From contig MU405252.1 of the NCBI GenBank assembly GCA_022836615.1, positions 212,068 through 276,067 on the forward strand: a stretch of DNA of 64,000 nucleotides, given 5' to 3'. The position numbers and the translations under genes are program-made. Positions within the stretch are counted from its first letter, which is position 1. Each line of letters starts with the position of its first letter. This DNA comes from Annulohypoxylon bovei var. microspora. Lineage: Eukaryota; Ascomycota; Sordariomycetes; Xylariales; Hypoxylaceae. This document shows, in pieces, positions 1 through 12,663 of the stretch. The notes under the pieces are model-generated. The model saw only the letters and a list, made by a program, of their open reading frames with translations. It was not told the origin of the DNA and did not search any database.

Positions 1-2184
1 CATAGTGGAAGAGTCGAGGCCTAAGGAGAATTTCCTTTCGGGCCTTCCCGACACTCATCCTTGAGTCGATTAGTCGATTATCTAGACCCTCTTCCCCTTT
101 CATAGCTTCCCACGAGCCTGGGACGGACGTTTTGCTTAGTTAATGTTCTTAATGTTTCTTTTTATGTTTTGTAATGTTTGTGATTGTTTTAAAAACTTCA
201 TGGGAACCCATATCACGGCCACGCGGCTCCGACCCGACCCTCAGGGTCCATGGCATAACAAATTCAAGCATAACCATGCCCACGGGATGGGGATGGGGGA
301 TGGAGGGATGGGACCCCTTATCGCCACGATACCCCGTCGCGTCGCGTAAGCTTAGGCGCGCTCGAGGTCTTTTCGTCGTCGTCAAAAGAAAAAAAATAAT
401 AAATGGATTAACCGGGCGACGACTCGCCAATGCATGAGACCTCGTGTTCAACGGTATGCTGGACCCTTATTCCGTCATCCCGCTCTACCAAAGAAGCGTT
501 CCTGCGCACGGGAATCCCTCCTCATGCGCGCTTGCATCATCCCGTAGGGCGCCGGGGCGCCTAAAGAGCACTGCCACACCGACCACGACAACGGCTCCGC
601 TGATCATTGCCATTTGGGCGATATGGGGGCCGGGCATATTTGCCGGAACTGTCTCTAGGGGCCTTAGCGGCCTTCTGTTATAGGGATCTATTGAATTTTC
701 TCCTTTCTTTCTGGAAGCTCTCCAACGTCTTTTTCTCCGCGACCCCGGCAAGGTCCCAAGAATGGTAGAAAGGGTCTTCTTGCGGATTCTTGCTCACACG
801 TGCGTCTGACTGCACCTCTTGAGGGTAGCAAGGGAGCTAGCTGGGCCCTGCATGATCGTACGATGTAACCGTAGATTTGCCAGGTCCCAAGATACCGTTT
901 AGTTCACAACTCTCTTCGAGGAAACCCTGTTATAGTATACCATTATCTCTAAAGATCGACACAACTGGTGCTGTTCCCAGCCTTGCCAGCCGCTCGGTAG
1001 TCCAACACGAGATATCACGCCGTCGTCAACTATGTTGTCGACTGGCATTTTGCCTTGTTTGCGCCGCATATACAATATAGTTTACTGGTCCGCTGGTTCG
1101 TATGCACATATTGAGATTCGGCCCTTGTAAGACTATTAGCTTGGGTAAGTTGAGGTCGTAGTCGTCAGCAGTCCATTGTACTTTTGCGCTTGTACAGATA
1201 CAGACGCCTACAACTTGGACCCGACGTATAGGAACGGCCATGGGTACGGCCTTACTACGCATACTCCTAGCCTTGTTGATAGCATCGTCGGCCTCGTCAG
1301 GGGGTCAATGTATTAGATGACATGGCGCTTATGAATCCACGTTCCTGACGATCTCCAAGGGAAGTTCCTTCGAGAAACTTGGAATTAGAACAATAGATGA
1401 CATGACAATATTGATTACTCTCTCGTGTTCATCGCATAGGAACACCACGAGTCGTAGTGAGGGCGAATAGATGAATTTTCATCCCAACCTCGATCGGAGG
1501 TGATGGGTCATTGCCGAAACCTGTCGGCTCTGCGTACGAATGCCGTCGCTTAGGTGCCGTCGCTTAAGAAAAGGGGCAGTGGATGCCACAGGCAGGTAGG
1601 CAGGCAGGCAGGTTGGCAGGCGAACAGGCAGTTAGGCTGCAAAGTCCTAGGCGAATGCGCGGCCATCGTGACCCCATCACCTATCCCTATCTGGACAGAA
1701 CGTGCACCAACTTTACCCCGAGGACGGAATAGAATCAAGTTGGCAAGTCCCAACTCGTGAGCAAGTTCCCCTTTCGGACCTCCTCGGTCACAACACGGCA
1801 ACTAGGTAGCATATGAAGGTAGTAGTCGTTAGCAGTAGTCACTGATAGTATATGTATGTGAATATACAGTGCTTAAGCGCTAGGAGCTATAACCCGTTCG
1901 TCAAAATAGGCGAGGCCTTGATGAGGCCTAGCATCACGGTATCAATACAGATGACTAGACCCAATTCATGGAGTAATCCGGTGCTGCTATAGTATCACAA
2001 ACACGCCATTGCCGACTGCCTCCAAATTAGTTCCGGCAGTCCCTATTAGCCTTCTAGATCCAAACGCCGGTAGATAGCAAACAGGAAACAAGAAACAAGA
2101 AACGGGAAACAAGTGATGTACAAAGAAAAAAATTTACAGTGAGTGCATGAGCGATGTGTGAGCGACGTGTGATCATGAGGCATT
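1..2184. other. Gene-free flank
   Basis: No open frame here resembles a protein; the short frames are low-complexity or antisense to each other. A GGCAGG-type short repeat lies at about 1590-1635, and a 14-bp unit (TGCCGTCGCTTAGG) is repeated almost perfectly at 1541-1566. Positions 2085-2115 carry GAAACAAG-type repeats in what is probably the 3-prime UTR of the next gene. Confidence 0.5.
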
Positions 2185-4452
2185 TTACACCATGTCAACG
2201 GAACCATCTTCATCCTCATCGAGTAGTCCCAAGCCGCTATCGTGCTTCCGCTTCTTCTTTCCCTTGCCCGACTTCGCCAATGCGCCAGCGAGGTAGGAAC
2301 CAGACGGTAAGGGACTGCCCTCGGGCGTCGTAGTCTCGTCCTCCCCCTCTTCTCCTTCTCCGCCAGTCCCAGCACCGGCACCACCACCACCGACAGCGAC
2401 ACTCCTCTTTCGCAAACCACTCCGACCACCACCCTTAACAGGCGTAGCCAAAAACTCCGCACTCATCCTCAGCACCCTCTCGAGCTCTGCCTTCATCGCG
2501 TCGACCGCCTCCTTCGCCCTGCCCCTCTCCTCATCCACGCGCCTACTCAACCCCAAGTTCTCGACCCGCAGCTGCTGCACCGTCTCGTGCGCCTCGTGCA
2601 AGCTCCTCGTGACAGCCTCGATATCCCTCCTCAGCTCCACCACCCTCGCGTCGCGCACCGCGAGCGCCGTGCCGTGGTACTTGTTCAGGGCCCTGACCTC
2701 GGCCGCCTTGCGCCTCTGGAGGTCCGCCAGCTGCGTCTTGAAATCCTCGGCCTGCTCCCTCACAGCCGCAAGCCTAGCCTCGAGCTTCGCGGAGCCGGCC
2801 CTGTCGGACGCGAGCTCCGCCCGGGCGCCCGCGAGCTCGGCGGCCAGGCGCGAGGACGCGGTCGTGGACTCGGCCTCCATGCGCAGGACCAGGCGCTCGA
2901 GGTCGGCGACGTCGCGCCGGTAGCCCTCGGCCGCGCCCTTCAGGCGCTCGACGCCGACCTCGAGGTCCGCGATCTGCGCGTCGCGCTCCGCGAGCGCGGC
3001 CTGGTCCCGCGCGCGCTGCGTGCGCATGCCGTCCATGGCGTCGACGCGCGCGCCGAGCTGCTGCCGCAGGGACAGCTCGAGCGCGTGGTACTCGTCGATG
3101 GCGCCCTCGTCCTCTTTGACCTGGCGCGCCAGGTCGCGCAGACGCACGAGCACGAGGTCGAGCACCTGGGCGCCGCGCGAGGATAGGGGTAGGGTGAGCT
3201 CGCCTGGGGTCAGGTACTCGAGCTCGAGACGGGCGGAGCGGAAGGCGCCGGTCAGGGACGAGATGATTTCGCCTGCGTCGTTGCCTGAAAAGCCGAGGGC
3301 GCTGAGGGAAGAGTTCAGGTCCGATAGTGCGGCTGTCCGGTCGGATAGAGATTGAAGCACGGTGTCGAGGTGCGCTTCGACGTCCATAGAGCCCTCCTCT
3401 GCCGGGGCGCGGGCGGCGGTGAGCTTATCCGCGATACGTGACTTGAGTGTTTCGTGGGTCTCGAGGACTTCGGATAGCTTAGTTAACTCGAGACGGAGAG
3501 ATCCTAGCTCGGCTTCGAGTGCTTCCTTCTCCGGGTCTGGAAGCGATGCTTGCACGCCAATATGGGCTTGAACGCTGATGTGAGATTGAGGCGTTACGGG
3601 AGCGCCTCTCCGCATAGAACACGGGGTAGCAGGTATCGTTGGACTGGTGCAAGGCGGCGTGGGAAAAGATGCCGATGCACGTCTCTTTGATGGTGTGCTG
3701 CACACCAGATCCGCCATCGTAGTATCCCCAAAGGCGTCATCGTCGTCCATAACGGTATCAGAAAACGGATCCCTCGCAGCCAAAGTCCAGTCGTAATGCC
3801 GCGTCTGATCGACATCCGGTCCAGGTTCGCATTGTCTACGCAGTTCATTCCTAAGCGAATCGATCTCGTACTCCAGCTCCATGATGCGAGCTGTGTCCTG
3901 AGCCACGGTGGTATTTTGCAGCCTTTCTATCTCGTGATCCTTATCCGCGAGCTCGTCCCGCAAGCGTTGCAGCTCGGTCTTTTGGTCCTGCGTGCGCCGC
4001 CGCTTCTCCTGGGTGATGGTGTTCATCTCCTCGCTTAGACCGTTCCGACGGATGCGCCGCTTGACACGGTCGTCTAAGACTTGGCGTAATGAGAGAAAGC
4101 GTACTTCGTTGCCGTTATTGCTATTGCTGCCATGGCTTAATTCGTCCTCATCATCCGGGTTAGACCTTTGACCAGCTGGTGTCGAGTGCCGCCTACGCTT
4201 AGGCGAGGGAGCAACACCTAGAGATGTGCGGCGGACCATGGGTGTTAGTCCTGTTGTTGAGGCCGCATCATGGTGCTCGATCTCTGGACCCGGGTCGGAA
4301 AATCGGACTCGCTTCTTGGATCTGGCCTTACTTGGTGTCTTTGAACTCGCCGTGGCCGTTTCTATCCGCGACAAATCTGAAGACACTACCCTTCCAACGC
4401 TGACTCGCGGCGTGCGACGAAGCGCAATGGGAAGATCTTGTTCGTCTCCCAT
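2185..4452 (-). CDS. Large coiled-coil nuclear protein, function unknown
   Basis: A single exon encodes about 755 residues. I chose the ATG at 4452 (MGDEQDLP) over the in-frame ATG at 4563 because the extra 37 residues look like translated leader. The first 120 residues are basic and Ser/Thr-Pro rich. They contain KKRVRFSD, which fits the RVxF docking motif for protein phosphatase 1, and SPKRRRHS, a plausible nuclear localisation signal. Residues from about 145 to 225 and from about 320 to 680 are heptad-rich coiled coil (runs of L, E, R, A). The C-terminus is Gly-rich and then acidic, ending LLDEDEDGSVDMV. The coiled-coil part is much more GC-rich than its flanks. A role in chromosome or spindle structure would fit the composition, but no domain identifies it. 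The existence of the gene is much surer than its function. Confidence 0.85.
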   Translation of the reverse strand: MGDEQDLPIALRRTPRVSVGRVVSSDLSRIETATASSKTPSKARSKKRVRFSDPGPEIEHHDAASTTGLTPMVRRTSLGVAPSPKRRRHSTPAGQRSNPDDEDELSHGSNSNNGNEVRFLSLRQVLDDRVKRRIRRNGLSEEMNTITQEKRRRTQDQKTELQRLRDELADKDHEIERLQNTTVAQDTARIMELEYEIDSLRNELRRQCEPGPDVDQTRHYDWTLAARDPFSDTVMDDDDAFGDTTMADLVCSTPSKRRASASFPTPPCTSPTIPATPCSMRRGAPVTPQSHISVQAHIGVQASLPDPEKEALEAELGSLRLELTKLSEVLETHETLKSRIADKLTAARAPAEEGSMDVEAHLDTVLQSLSDRTAALSDLNSSLSALGFSGNDAGEIISSLTGAFRSARLELEYLTPGELTLPLSSRGAQVLDLVLVRLRDLARQVKEDEGAIDEYHALELSLRQQLGARVDAMDGMRTQRARDQAALAERDAQIADLEVGVERLKGAAEGYRRDVADLERLVLRMEAESTTASSRLAAELAGARAELASDRAGSAKLEARLAAVREQAEDFKTQLADLQRRKAAEVRALNKYHGTALAVRDARVVELRRDIEAVTRSLHEAHETVQQLRVENLGLSRRVDEERGRAKEAVDAMKAELERVLRMSAEFLATPVKGGGRSGLRKRSVAVGGGGAGAGTGGEGEEGEDETTTPEGSPLPSGSYLAGALAKSGKGKKKRKHDSGLGLLDEDEDGSVDMV

Positions 4453-5566
4453 CTCGTGGCTGTGATGATAGTTGGCCTTGTAAGAGGACAACCAATGCGA
4501 TACTAATGTAAGCTTACAAACTTCCTCGAAGCATCGAATGCGGTGGAATACAAGTAAGTCCAATAGGATGTTTTACCAACACGTAAAACCCTCTTAAAGG
4601 TCGCGTCTCGGTTACCTCTAGGCTGTAAGTAAACAAGCATACCGTCAATGTGGTTCACGTAGTGGAGATCATCCACCCACCATCTGCATTGTTTACACAT
4701 TTCCTATCGTGGAACATAGCATAACTCCAATTGCCCCGCGATCTGACAGCTGGGAGCCAATCATTCTTTGTTTTGCAGGGAGCTCAGGGGCGTTTTTTAG
4801 CCCACCTTTTCTCCATTTCTCCTATTCTCCAATTGTTCGAATTGGCCGACTTTCTCTGATTCTCTGATCAAATAATTCAAGGCGATTCTGATCAATTGTC
4901 CATTGCGTTTGAGAGAACGAACACCAAAGATGAACAACACGGATGAAACATGACTATAATAATGCCGTGTGTTGCCTAGGCGATTATAATATTTTGGTGT
5001 CTTATGGCATCAACAACCCAGGTAAGCATTCATGGATACAACATCCATAAAAACAACATTTTTGCCAGTCCGAATCTACTATCATAAAATTTATAACTAT
5101 TCAATAGAATGAACATAGTTATTGAATTATATAGTTTATGTACAAGACATCTGGATAATTTTACTTGGTAGTCATATGGCTCGGACCTCCAATTACCTCC
5201 GTGAGTCACAATAGGATAAGGATCAACACGAAATTTCACCTTACCGCTACTGAAACGATGATCTACGGTGTACAACTCGTCTTTTAACGCAGCATCGACC
5301 AACTCTGCCTAAATCTAACAGGCAGCAGTCCCTCATGAAAATATTGGTGTTGAGCTATCGGAAGACATCAGCTCGGGGCGGTAGTTCGGATCGGATAACG
5401 GAAGTGAAAGCCGCTATGAGTCTTGACTAAGCTACCCGATATGTGCCGAATTCTGGTACCCGATCAAAATGCACATGATCCTATCCGCATGTGTGTAAAG
5501 TCACAGTTTGAAAGATGCACGCTTTTTAGTGGTCGAAACGCACTATGACGTTGCCACATTCTATGA
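4453..5566. other. Intergenic, AT-rich
   Basis: This stretch holds the presumed promoter of the leftward coiled-coil gene, then AT-rich DNA up to the transposon inverted repeat. No coding unit was recognised. Confidence 0.5.
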
Positions 5567-5690
5567 CCTGGCAGAATGGCGTCAAATTAAATGGGCCATG
5601 TGCGAGCTCGTATTAATGCCACTGTATCGCACTGTGAACTGATCTATCCTCTGAATTACATAATCCATTTTTGCCACAACGCCAGGCGCC
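5567..5690 (+). repeat. Left terminal inverted repeat of the transposon
   Basis: Inverted match to 7157-7292. The first 95 bases match almost perfectly; the inner 30 are diverged with small indels. Confidence 0.85.
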
Positions 5691-5835
5691 ATCGTGAGCC
5701 CGTGCTTTTATTGTGATCGTTAATATATCGTTGATGACGTGGCTTACGGGTCTGAAACTTGGTAAGTATGTTCTTTAGTAGCGTATCCTACTCCTGTGCA
5801 AACCTTAATTTTTTTGGGTTAACTGTCGCGCCGTT

Positions 5836-7062
5836 ATGTTAGAAGGAAAAGAGCGCCCGCATATTGATACTCCCCTACATGCCTTCATCCGGGGGACCGA
5901 TTTTTACCTCAGAGAAAACGACCAATACGGCAAGCTGGGCAACTCAAAAAGGCGATTGTTTAGTATTTTCGAAGTCCCTCGTGCTACTGGTGATCGAATC
6001 CTCGAAACCGACCGCTTCGAAGACGTGTTATTTAACGTTGAAAATGTAATTTGTACCGACCCCAATTCTCGACAATTCCACAACAACCCCCGATTATCTC
6101 ACAATCCACGCGGCAAAAAGAGAAAATTCAAACCTAAGCAAATAGATTAGGTTGTCGACTACCTACTAAAGGGGACTGAAGACGAGAAGTGGGAAACGCG
6201 TCGTTTGAGCTACAAAAGTCTCGTTGATAATGTAGGGTTGGATAAGATCTTGTTAGATGAAACGATTCGCCGTCACCTTACCTTACGAGGTTTTTACTCC
6301 CGGGCCGAGCAATATAAAGAGATATTACCAGAATCCACTGCTTCATAACGTGTTGATGCTTCTTAACACGAACAACGCGAGGGCTACTAGTGGGATGAGC
6401 AGTAGCGGCAACGGGTTGTTTCTTTGGATGAGATTCACTTTACGTATTTGCCACAACAGGCTGGAAGGGTTTTACGTCTAACAAAGAAGAAAAACGACGT
6501 ATTTACAATCAACTATATAGACGAGAAGCTATCTAAGAAACAACGAGATGAAGAGAAGGAACGCCGGCGCGAAACTGGTGAAGAAACGATTGCTTATTGT
6601 GTTGTTATCGTCGGATACAACTACCTTTCGCCACTTTACTGGTATCGTATGACTACTAACGAGAACGGCAAGATATTATTACAAGAGTATATTAAGGCGT
6701 TAGAATTCCATCTTCCCCATTTAGATTGTCATTTCGGGTACCGTGACTTCGTTATATTAGAAGATGGGGATTTAGCATATGGGATTTTAAAGCAAAACTT
6801 CGTATACAAGTGGAAAAAGGCAAATAACGTTCACTCGATCCACACACCGCCCAGCAATCCCGAATTGAACTTTATTGAGAGTAACGTAAAGCGTATTAAA
6901 GCCTACTTGCGTAACTATACATATAACAACGTTAACCAGCTTAAAAAACTGGTTGAAGAAAGGCATAGCCAGCACAAGGAGTCTGTTAATAAGGATATCG
7001 ATAGCATGCCAAAACGTTGGGTTGATGTGGAAAAAGCGCATAAGCAAAAGATAGCATATTAA
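5836..7062 (+). pseudogene. Transposase relic, DDE superfamily (Tc1/mariner-IS630 type)
   Basis: A single frame of about 408 codons runs the whole length without any frameshift. It is interrupted by five stops at 6148 (TAG), 6346 (TAA), 6364 (TAA), 6388 (TAG) and 6403 (TAG). Catalytic signatures of the family are visible: LDEIHF (first Asp), ILEDGDLAYG (second Asp) and PPSNPELNFIES (final Glu), with 37 residues between the second Asp and the Glu. The N-terminal part would be the DNA-binding region and matches no motif I can name. All five stops are explained by CAA or CAG glutamine codons changed by C-to-T, which is the RIP pattern. The copy cannot make a transposase. Confidence 0.85.
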
Positions 7063-7156
7063 GGGCAACAGAATGGTTATTTTTATTATTTGTTTGCTTC
7101 ATTTCTCGATTTTATACAATTAATCTAAAATAAGATAGCTTTCACAATACCTTACT

Positions 7157-7292
7157 GGCGTGCCTGGTATTGTGGCAAAATTTTTAGTTACTTAGATAGG
7201 CAATTCAAGGGATAGATCAGTTCATAATGCGATACAGTGGCATTAATACGAGCTCGCATATGGCCCATTTAATTTGACGCCATTCTGCCTGG
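7157..7292 (-). repeat. Right terminal inverted repeat of the transposon
   Basis: Reverse complement of 5567-5690; see the left arm. Confidence 0.85.
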
Positions 7293-9757
7293 CTTGGTAC
7301 ACTCCCGAAAGGATCGGGTGAGAACTGCGGATGCGGGGTTTCGGAGCCGATCAACCAGTAAACATCGGTGAGCATGGCCATATACCCTAAATATCGTGTA
7401 CCTCAGCTTTACGTTGGTATTGGGCGATGCTCGTGAGTGATGCTGTGTTGATTCTTAGGTATATATAACTGGATGGCTTTTCTCCTTTAGGAAGAGTTTA
7501 GGAAGAGTATATCATGTTTGAGATTTTGATCGCCAGGTCCCTCTATACATGATAGGGGGTGAAGGTTACCCCGAGGATTTGGCTTACTGCTTACGCAAGC
7601 GGTATGAGATCCCGATGATGACGAGGACGAGCTAATCTCATCGTGACATGCCGAGTGCTCCAAATGTTAAACTTGAATTTGGTGTTAGCCAGAAAAAGGA
7701 TATCCTTAACATATTGCCAGAACTGTTAATCATCCAATCAAGTTGGTAGAATAATCTTATTCCATCAGAATCCCCTTTATAACTCTGTACTCTCGAATTC
7801 GAATCCTTTAATAACCGGCAAAAGATGCTTCGACTAATTGATAGGAAAATATGCTAAAACGAGAATAGGGAGCACTCATGTGAGAGACTGCGATGCCTTC
7901 ATTCTAAACCCTATGAATAGCACATCATTCTAATGCTATGTTTTATGTGCTTAGGTAGTTATCTCGAATTTAACTTGATTCACAACTTGTTACTTCTTTT
8001 TGACCAATGATCATCAACAAGAATTTCGTGGTAACACGAAACTCATATTCCTATGGGGACAGCATTATACCCAGCAACCCGAGTAAGTGGGTAACACAAA
8101 GAATAATTCTTGCAGGATTTATTTGAAAATAACTAGGGATAACTAATTCGAAACTCAAAGGAACTATGCCGATTTCTACACTTTATGCAGTCATCGGTGA
8201 TTATGAACTTCTAGTAACTGGGCACCTATACTAAACCATCTGGAAGCAATAACTACCTACCCATTTGACTACCTATGATAAGAGCAACATAAAGTTACTA
8301 CTATAGTCTATAGAATTCATACTATAACCTTTCGAACCTCCTTCGTCGAGAAAGGCTCCATCATAGATAGGACTATGTCATACCTCGAACATAAATCACT
8401 AATCTTGTAATCGTCCTCAAAACAAGGATTTTCAAGTGATACGGTAGTTTTCAGTATTGCCATCAACATCGTATCACTTACCTAGAGATAATCTTAAGAC
8501 TGATGTCGTCCGATTCTCTTCGATAATCCATTTCGACTCGGTGAGTTAATCCATCATAGAAACCCTAGCTTACGATCCTTTTGGGTTTAACCGAGGCAAG
8601 GATAACATCCCATGCCTCTTCTTCTATAATCGATGCACTTCTAATAAATATTTCGGAACATCCGACCCTTAGCGCTCTTTTATCGAGGAAGCAAAGAGAG
8701 GTTCTTTGACGAAGAGGAAAGCCGCTAGGAGCTATAAGACGTAGGTATACATACATAGGATGGGATGTCGTTCCTCGCCACGGGTCTTAAGCGTTTCCCG
8801 ACATTTGTGTTTCCCTGGAGCTTCCCGTTGACCTTCCCTTTGAAGCATTAGCGTATACCGAGATAAGATGAAATTGCATATAACTGTAGCTTTAATAGTT
8901 CCTTCGCCTGTAATTAAGCTTATTCTAGAAAGGCTCGTTAAAAAGTTGAGCTTGCGATACCTACCTACCTGCCTACCTAATTACAAGAGCCGAGGAAAAA
9001 ACAACTGCAGAATCATTTTTCTGACAAACGAAAAGCTATTTACGTCGGAGATAAATGTTACCGGCTTCGGTTCGCTCTTTTCGGCCAGTTCTCGCGGCCT
9101 TTCTTCGCGAGGAATACTAGGTAGGTATGTAGCATTGATACTAACAGGGGTGATGGAAAGATGGATTGGATTCTCCCGCACAATCACGATCTACCGCCCA
9201 ACCTGATGGAGCTAGTATGTACACATGTGCTTTGCAGGGTTGATCGTAAAGGGCGGACCTATAGCGAAGCTGGGAACCAATGAGGTGATACGACTTTGCT
9301 GGTTTTGTAGTAATGTTGATGGCTCTCCTCTCTCCAAATGCAGAGCCTGTGCAGGGGTAGCTACCTACTTACCGTCGTAGTCAGCCCATCTATCTAGAGC
9401 TTCTTTGCTTCCGACGAATCGGCCGGTGGATTACCTAGAATAGCTTTAGTGCTACGGTGATAGGAGTTTATGGCTATTTGCCAACTCGGTTTTTCACCAT
9501 TCTAGCTTTTTTTGCCCAATTCATAGCTGATGAGAACTTTCTCTTACTCCAAAACTTCTCTCAGAAAAGCGGTTTCAAGCTTTAGTTGGAGAATACCATG
9601 AGTTTTATAGCCCATCGGTAGTCTTAACTTCTCAATTAACTTCATTTTAATTTTCCCCAGAAAAACCCAAGGGCTGTTGAGAGATTCCGTGAGTTTATAG
9701 CGGCTTTCTTCCGTGCGGCCACCAATTCACCGCGGGTGAAGAAAGACCGACCGACCA
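7293..9757. other. Long gene-poor stretch
   Basis: No gene is supported. A TATA-like TATATAAC lies near 7461-7468. A short frame near 7514-7640 has gene-like codons but is broken by stops, so it may be a remnant. CCTACCTA-type repeats occur near 8960-8980 and the complement near 9120. The stretch from about 9450 to 9757 is the leader of the MFS gene. Confidence 0.4.
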
Positions 9758-12030
9758 ATGGACCCAGTATACCCGGAGAGGGGGCTTGGCGTGGACAAGG
9801 GAGAGACCGAACGCATAAAATCTCACGATATGACGTCGCGCGAGGACTCTCTTGAGCAGGAGAAGAGCCAAGACCGGAGTAGCAGCCAGCGCCGCGCATC
9901 GAACGCCTCCGACGACACTGACCCGCTGTCGCCTCTGGAATTGGCACTCTCACCTGGCGAGGAGATATTTGAGGAGATAGCTCGTATACAAACCACCACT
10001 AGTATCGGGAGCTCGGCTTCGCGCCCGCCAGATTTTGAGGTCGTATTCGATGATGACGACCCGGAGAACCCACGGAACTGGCCGGCGTGGTACCGAGGGG
10101 TGATTGTCTTCTCCATCTCGTTTACCTCATGGGTCGTCATATTCTACAGCACTAGCTACACTGCTGCTATCCCTGGCTTGATGGTCGAGTTTGGCGTCTC
10201 CAGCACTGTCGCGACGCTCGGTATCACAACTTACCTGCTTGGACTTGCGGCGGGGAGTTTGGTTGCGGCGCCGGCGAGTGAGTTGTATGGTCGCCGACCC
10301 GTGTACATCTTCTGTATGGTTTGTTTCACGCTTCTGGTGATACCATGTTGTGTGGCAACGTCGTTGTCGGAGATCATAGTAGTCAGGTTCATCGGGTAGG
10401 TTATCGGCGATGTCCATTTTTCGATACGTATCCACTAACACGAATTGCAGGGCGCTATTTGGTGCTTGTATGGTTACCAACAGTGCAGGTACAATCGTCG
10501 ATATATCAACTGAAAAAACTCGGGTGAGTTTAGGAATAAAGCCTTTTTGTCCAAGCTATGGCAGGTCATGTGACCCCCTTTAGCTTCACTACTTCCTAAC
10601 GTGTTCAACTTTTCGAACTTCCTCCAGATTGCTATAGTATAATAACTAACATGGTGACAGTGAGTAAAATATTGTCATATCTTTGCTACTGAATTCGAAA
10701 AGCAAAGTCCTGTATATGTTGAAGCAAGTGTCAGCTAACAAAATTCCTAATTAGCGCTCTAATCCTAAGCCTATGGTCGATCGCACCGTTGAACGGGCCT
10801 GTGACGTATGTAACATCGAGGGTTATTTTCCCTTTTTTCTAAGAAGAAATTGCTAACTCTCGTTACTGCGAAGCGGGCCAGTCATCGGCGGATTTGTCTA
10901 CCAGTACCTCGGTTGGCGATGGGATAATTGGATCGTCCTGATTCTCTCAGGGATCGGCACAGCCACCATGATGATTCCTAAAGAAACTTATGCGCCGGTG
11001 GTTCTTAGGGCGAAGACAGCACGCATACGCAAGGAAACCGATGACGAGAGATGGTGGTGTCGCTACGATATCAAGCTGTCCAAGGTGGCGCTTTTAAAAA
11101 TCGGCTTGCTACGTCCGTTTGTGCTCTCTTTCACGGAGCCTATCCTCTGGTTTTTCAATATTTGGTATGCATATCCAAGCTGCTGTGTGATACTCTCTAC
11201 TGACGCTTCATCTTAGGATCTCTCTCATATACGGAATCCTCTATCTGTGCTTCGTTGCCTATCCCATTGTGTTCGCCGAGCACCGGGGTTGGGACGCGGG
11301 TATCTCAGGCCTAGCATTCGTTGGTATCGGTGTTGGCTCCATGATCGCAATCCTTGGTGAACCCATCTGGCGCAAGATCATTAACTCGCATCCGAAAGAC
11401 CCCTCGACCGGTAGGGTGCCCCCGGAAGCGACTGCGCGTGTAATGATCATTGGAAGTATCTTGGTACCTGTGGGACAGTTGGTTTTCAGTTGGACATGTC
11501 TCCCCGGGACGATCCATTGGGCAATCCCGATCGCCTTCGGCATCCCTTTTGGCTGCGGGAATGCGCTTAGCTTCATATACGGTTCTAACTATTTAGCTGG
11601 CGCATACGGCATCTATGCCGCTTCGGCTTTAGCAGGAAACGCAGTCACACGGTCTATTTTCGGTGCTACTCTCCCTCTTGCCGGACCTTCCATGTACCAG
11701 ACCCTCTCACCACAGTGGGCGGGTACACTTCTCGGTTTGATAGAAGCAGCAATGATCCCCATCCCCTTGGTATTCTATCGATATGGCAAACGAATCCGCT
11801 CCAAGAGCCCCATCATCCGGCAGATGCGGGAGGACCAAGAGAAGAACGAGCACCGGGTCGAGAAGGCGCAAAGGCGAAAGGCGAGACGTCAAGCTAAAGA
11901 AAATGTAAATGAGTCGGCATTGGTAAAAGAAGTTGGCGACAAGCCGGGGACCGAAGACCTAGAGAAGGGTGTCGCTGGACCAAGTGCTTCGAATACGCCC
12001 CCGTTAGCGAAGGATGACACAGCTGCGTGA
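9758..12030 (+). CDS. MFS drug:H+ antiporter-type transporter (DHA1-like)
   Basis: A plasma-membrane exporter of about 620 residues. Exons: 9758-10395, 10451-10523, an exon ending at 10805, 10874-11164 and 11217-12030. The cytosolic N-terminus is about 105 residues, Ser-rich and acidic. It ends in DPENPRNWP, the DPxNPxxW-type motif that precedes TM1 in fungal polyamine/multidrug MFS proteins. The loop motif ASELYGRRPVY follows TM2-3. Later helices include ALFGACMVTNSAGT, SLWSIAPLNGPV and GPVIGGFVYQYLGWRWDNW. The C-terminal tail is long and charged. Every junction closes in phase except the second intron. There the acceptor with a good CTAAC branch point (AG at 10753-10754) leaves the frame one base out, while an AG at 10733-10734 keeps the frame but adds seven residues. 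Substrate unknown. Confidence 0.88.
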
Positions 12031-12663
12031 TGTAGCGTTCTACATAGTACTATATGGTGTTCCACGTCGGAATTTTCAACGGTCGGTTTCACAAATGGCG
12101 TAGATGGTTACTAACGGTATAGGCCAGATATTTATGTCAGGTCTTGTAGATAAATCCATGAGAGAACAAAATGGTATTTGGAACTGGCGGTCGTCTATCA
12201 TAAAATAATTCAGCCACAGAAAAGCTCGAACAGGGTTTTAAGTGGCTTAGTAAGGGGGTGGCTTTGTTACTCAGCTACGCCCTCCAAATTTCCTCCCTTT
12301 ATCGTTTATCCTATCCATTCACGTGACATTTATGCAGCATGCAGCCCACGGGTGTAACGTTGAAAGGGTCAACCATCACTTTTATCATCTCGAATCCTTC
12401 CAAAGCCGATGAGGGCGGGTGATATTTGGAGATCGGTGCAATGTGACGGTTCTTATCTATCAGATCCCTAGTCGGGCTGCTTACACCGCTGGATTGGCTA
12501 CAGATCTATGTAAGACAATAAGATAATAAAATCCCGCTGTGGCGTTCCCGTACATACCTATTTTCCTGTACATTCTCAATCTAACTGTCCTCTTTACAAG
12601 TTTGTATGGTTTGATTGAAGAGGGTTCAGTCTACGCGATGCTAAAACAAACGCCCACTGGAAC
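12031..12663. other. Intergenic, same-strand spacer
   Basis: A short open frame at 12539-12778 resembles no known protein. Nothing else was recognised. Confidence 0.4.

Larger units (their letters stand above)
5567..7292 (+). mobile_element. Dead Tc1/mariner-IS630 type transposon with long terminal inverted repeats
   Basis: The ends 5567-5690 and 7157-7292 are inverted copies of about 125 bp. Reading inward from each end, both give GGCAGAATGGCGTC, then nearly identical sequence through GAACTGATCTATCC and TTTTGCCACAA. Between them lies one transposase-like frame with stops. No convincing target-site duplication is visible at my boundaries, so the outer limits are good to a few bases. The inner parts of the arms have diverged, as expected of an old copy. 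Confidence 0.85.

Noticed and set aside
2587..3186. 199-codon plus-strand frame
   Set aside because: It is the antisense shadow of the GC-rich coiled-coil gene; Arg/Leu-rich with no family pattern.
8868..9206. 112-codon plus-strand frame
   Set aside because: No protein-like pattern and overlapped by an equally long antisense frame.
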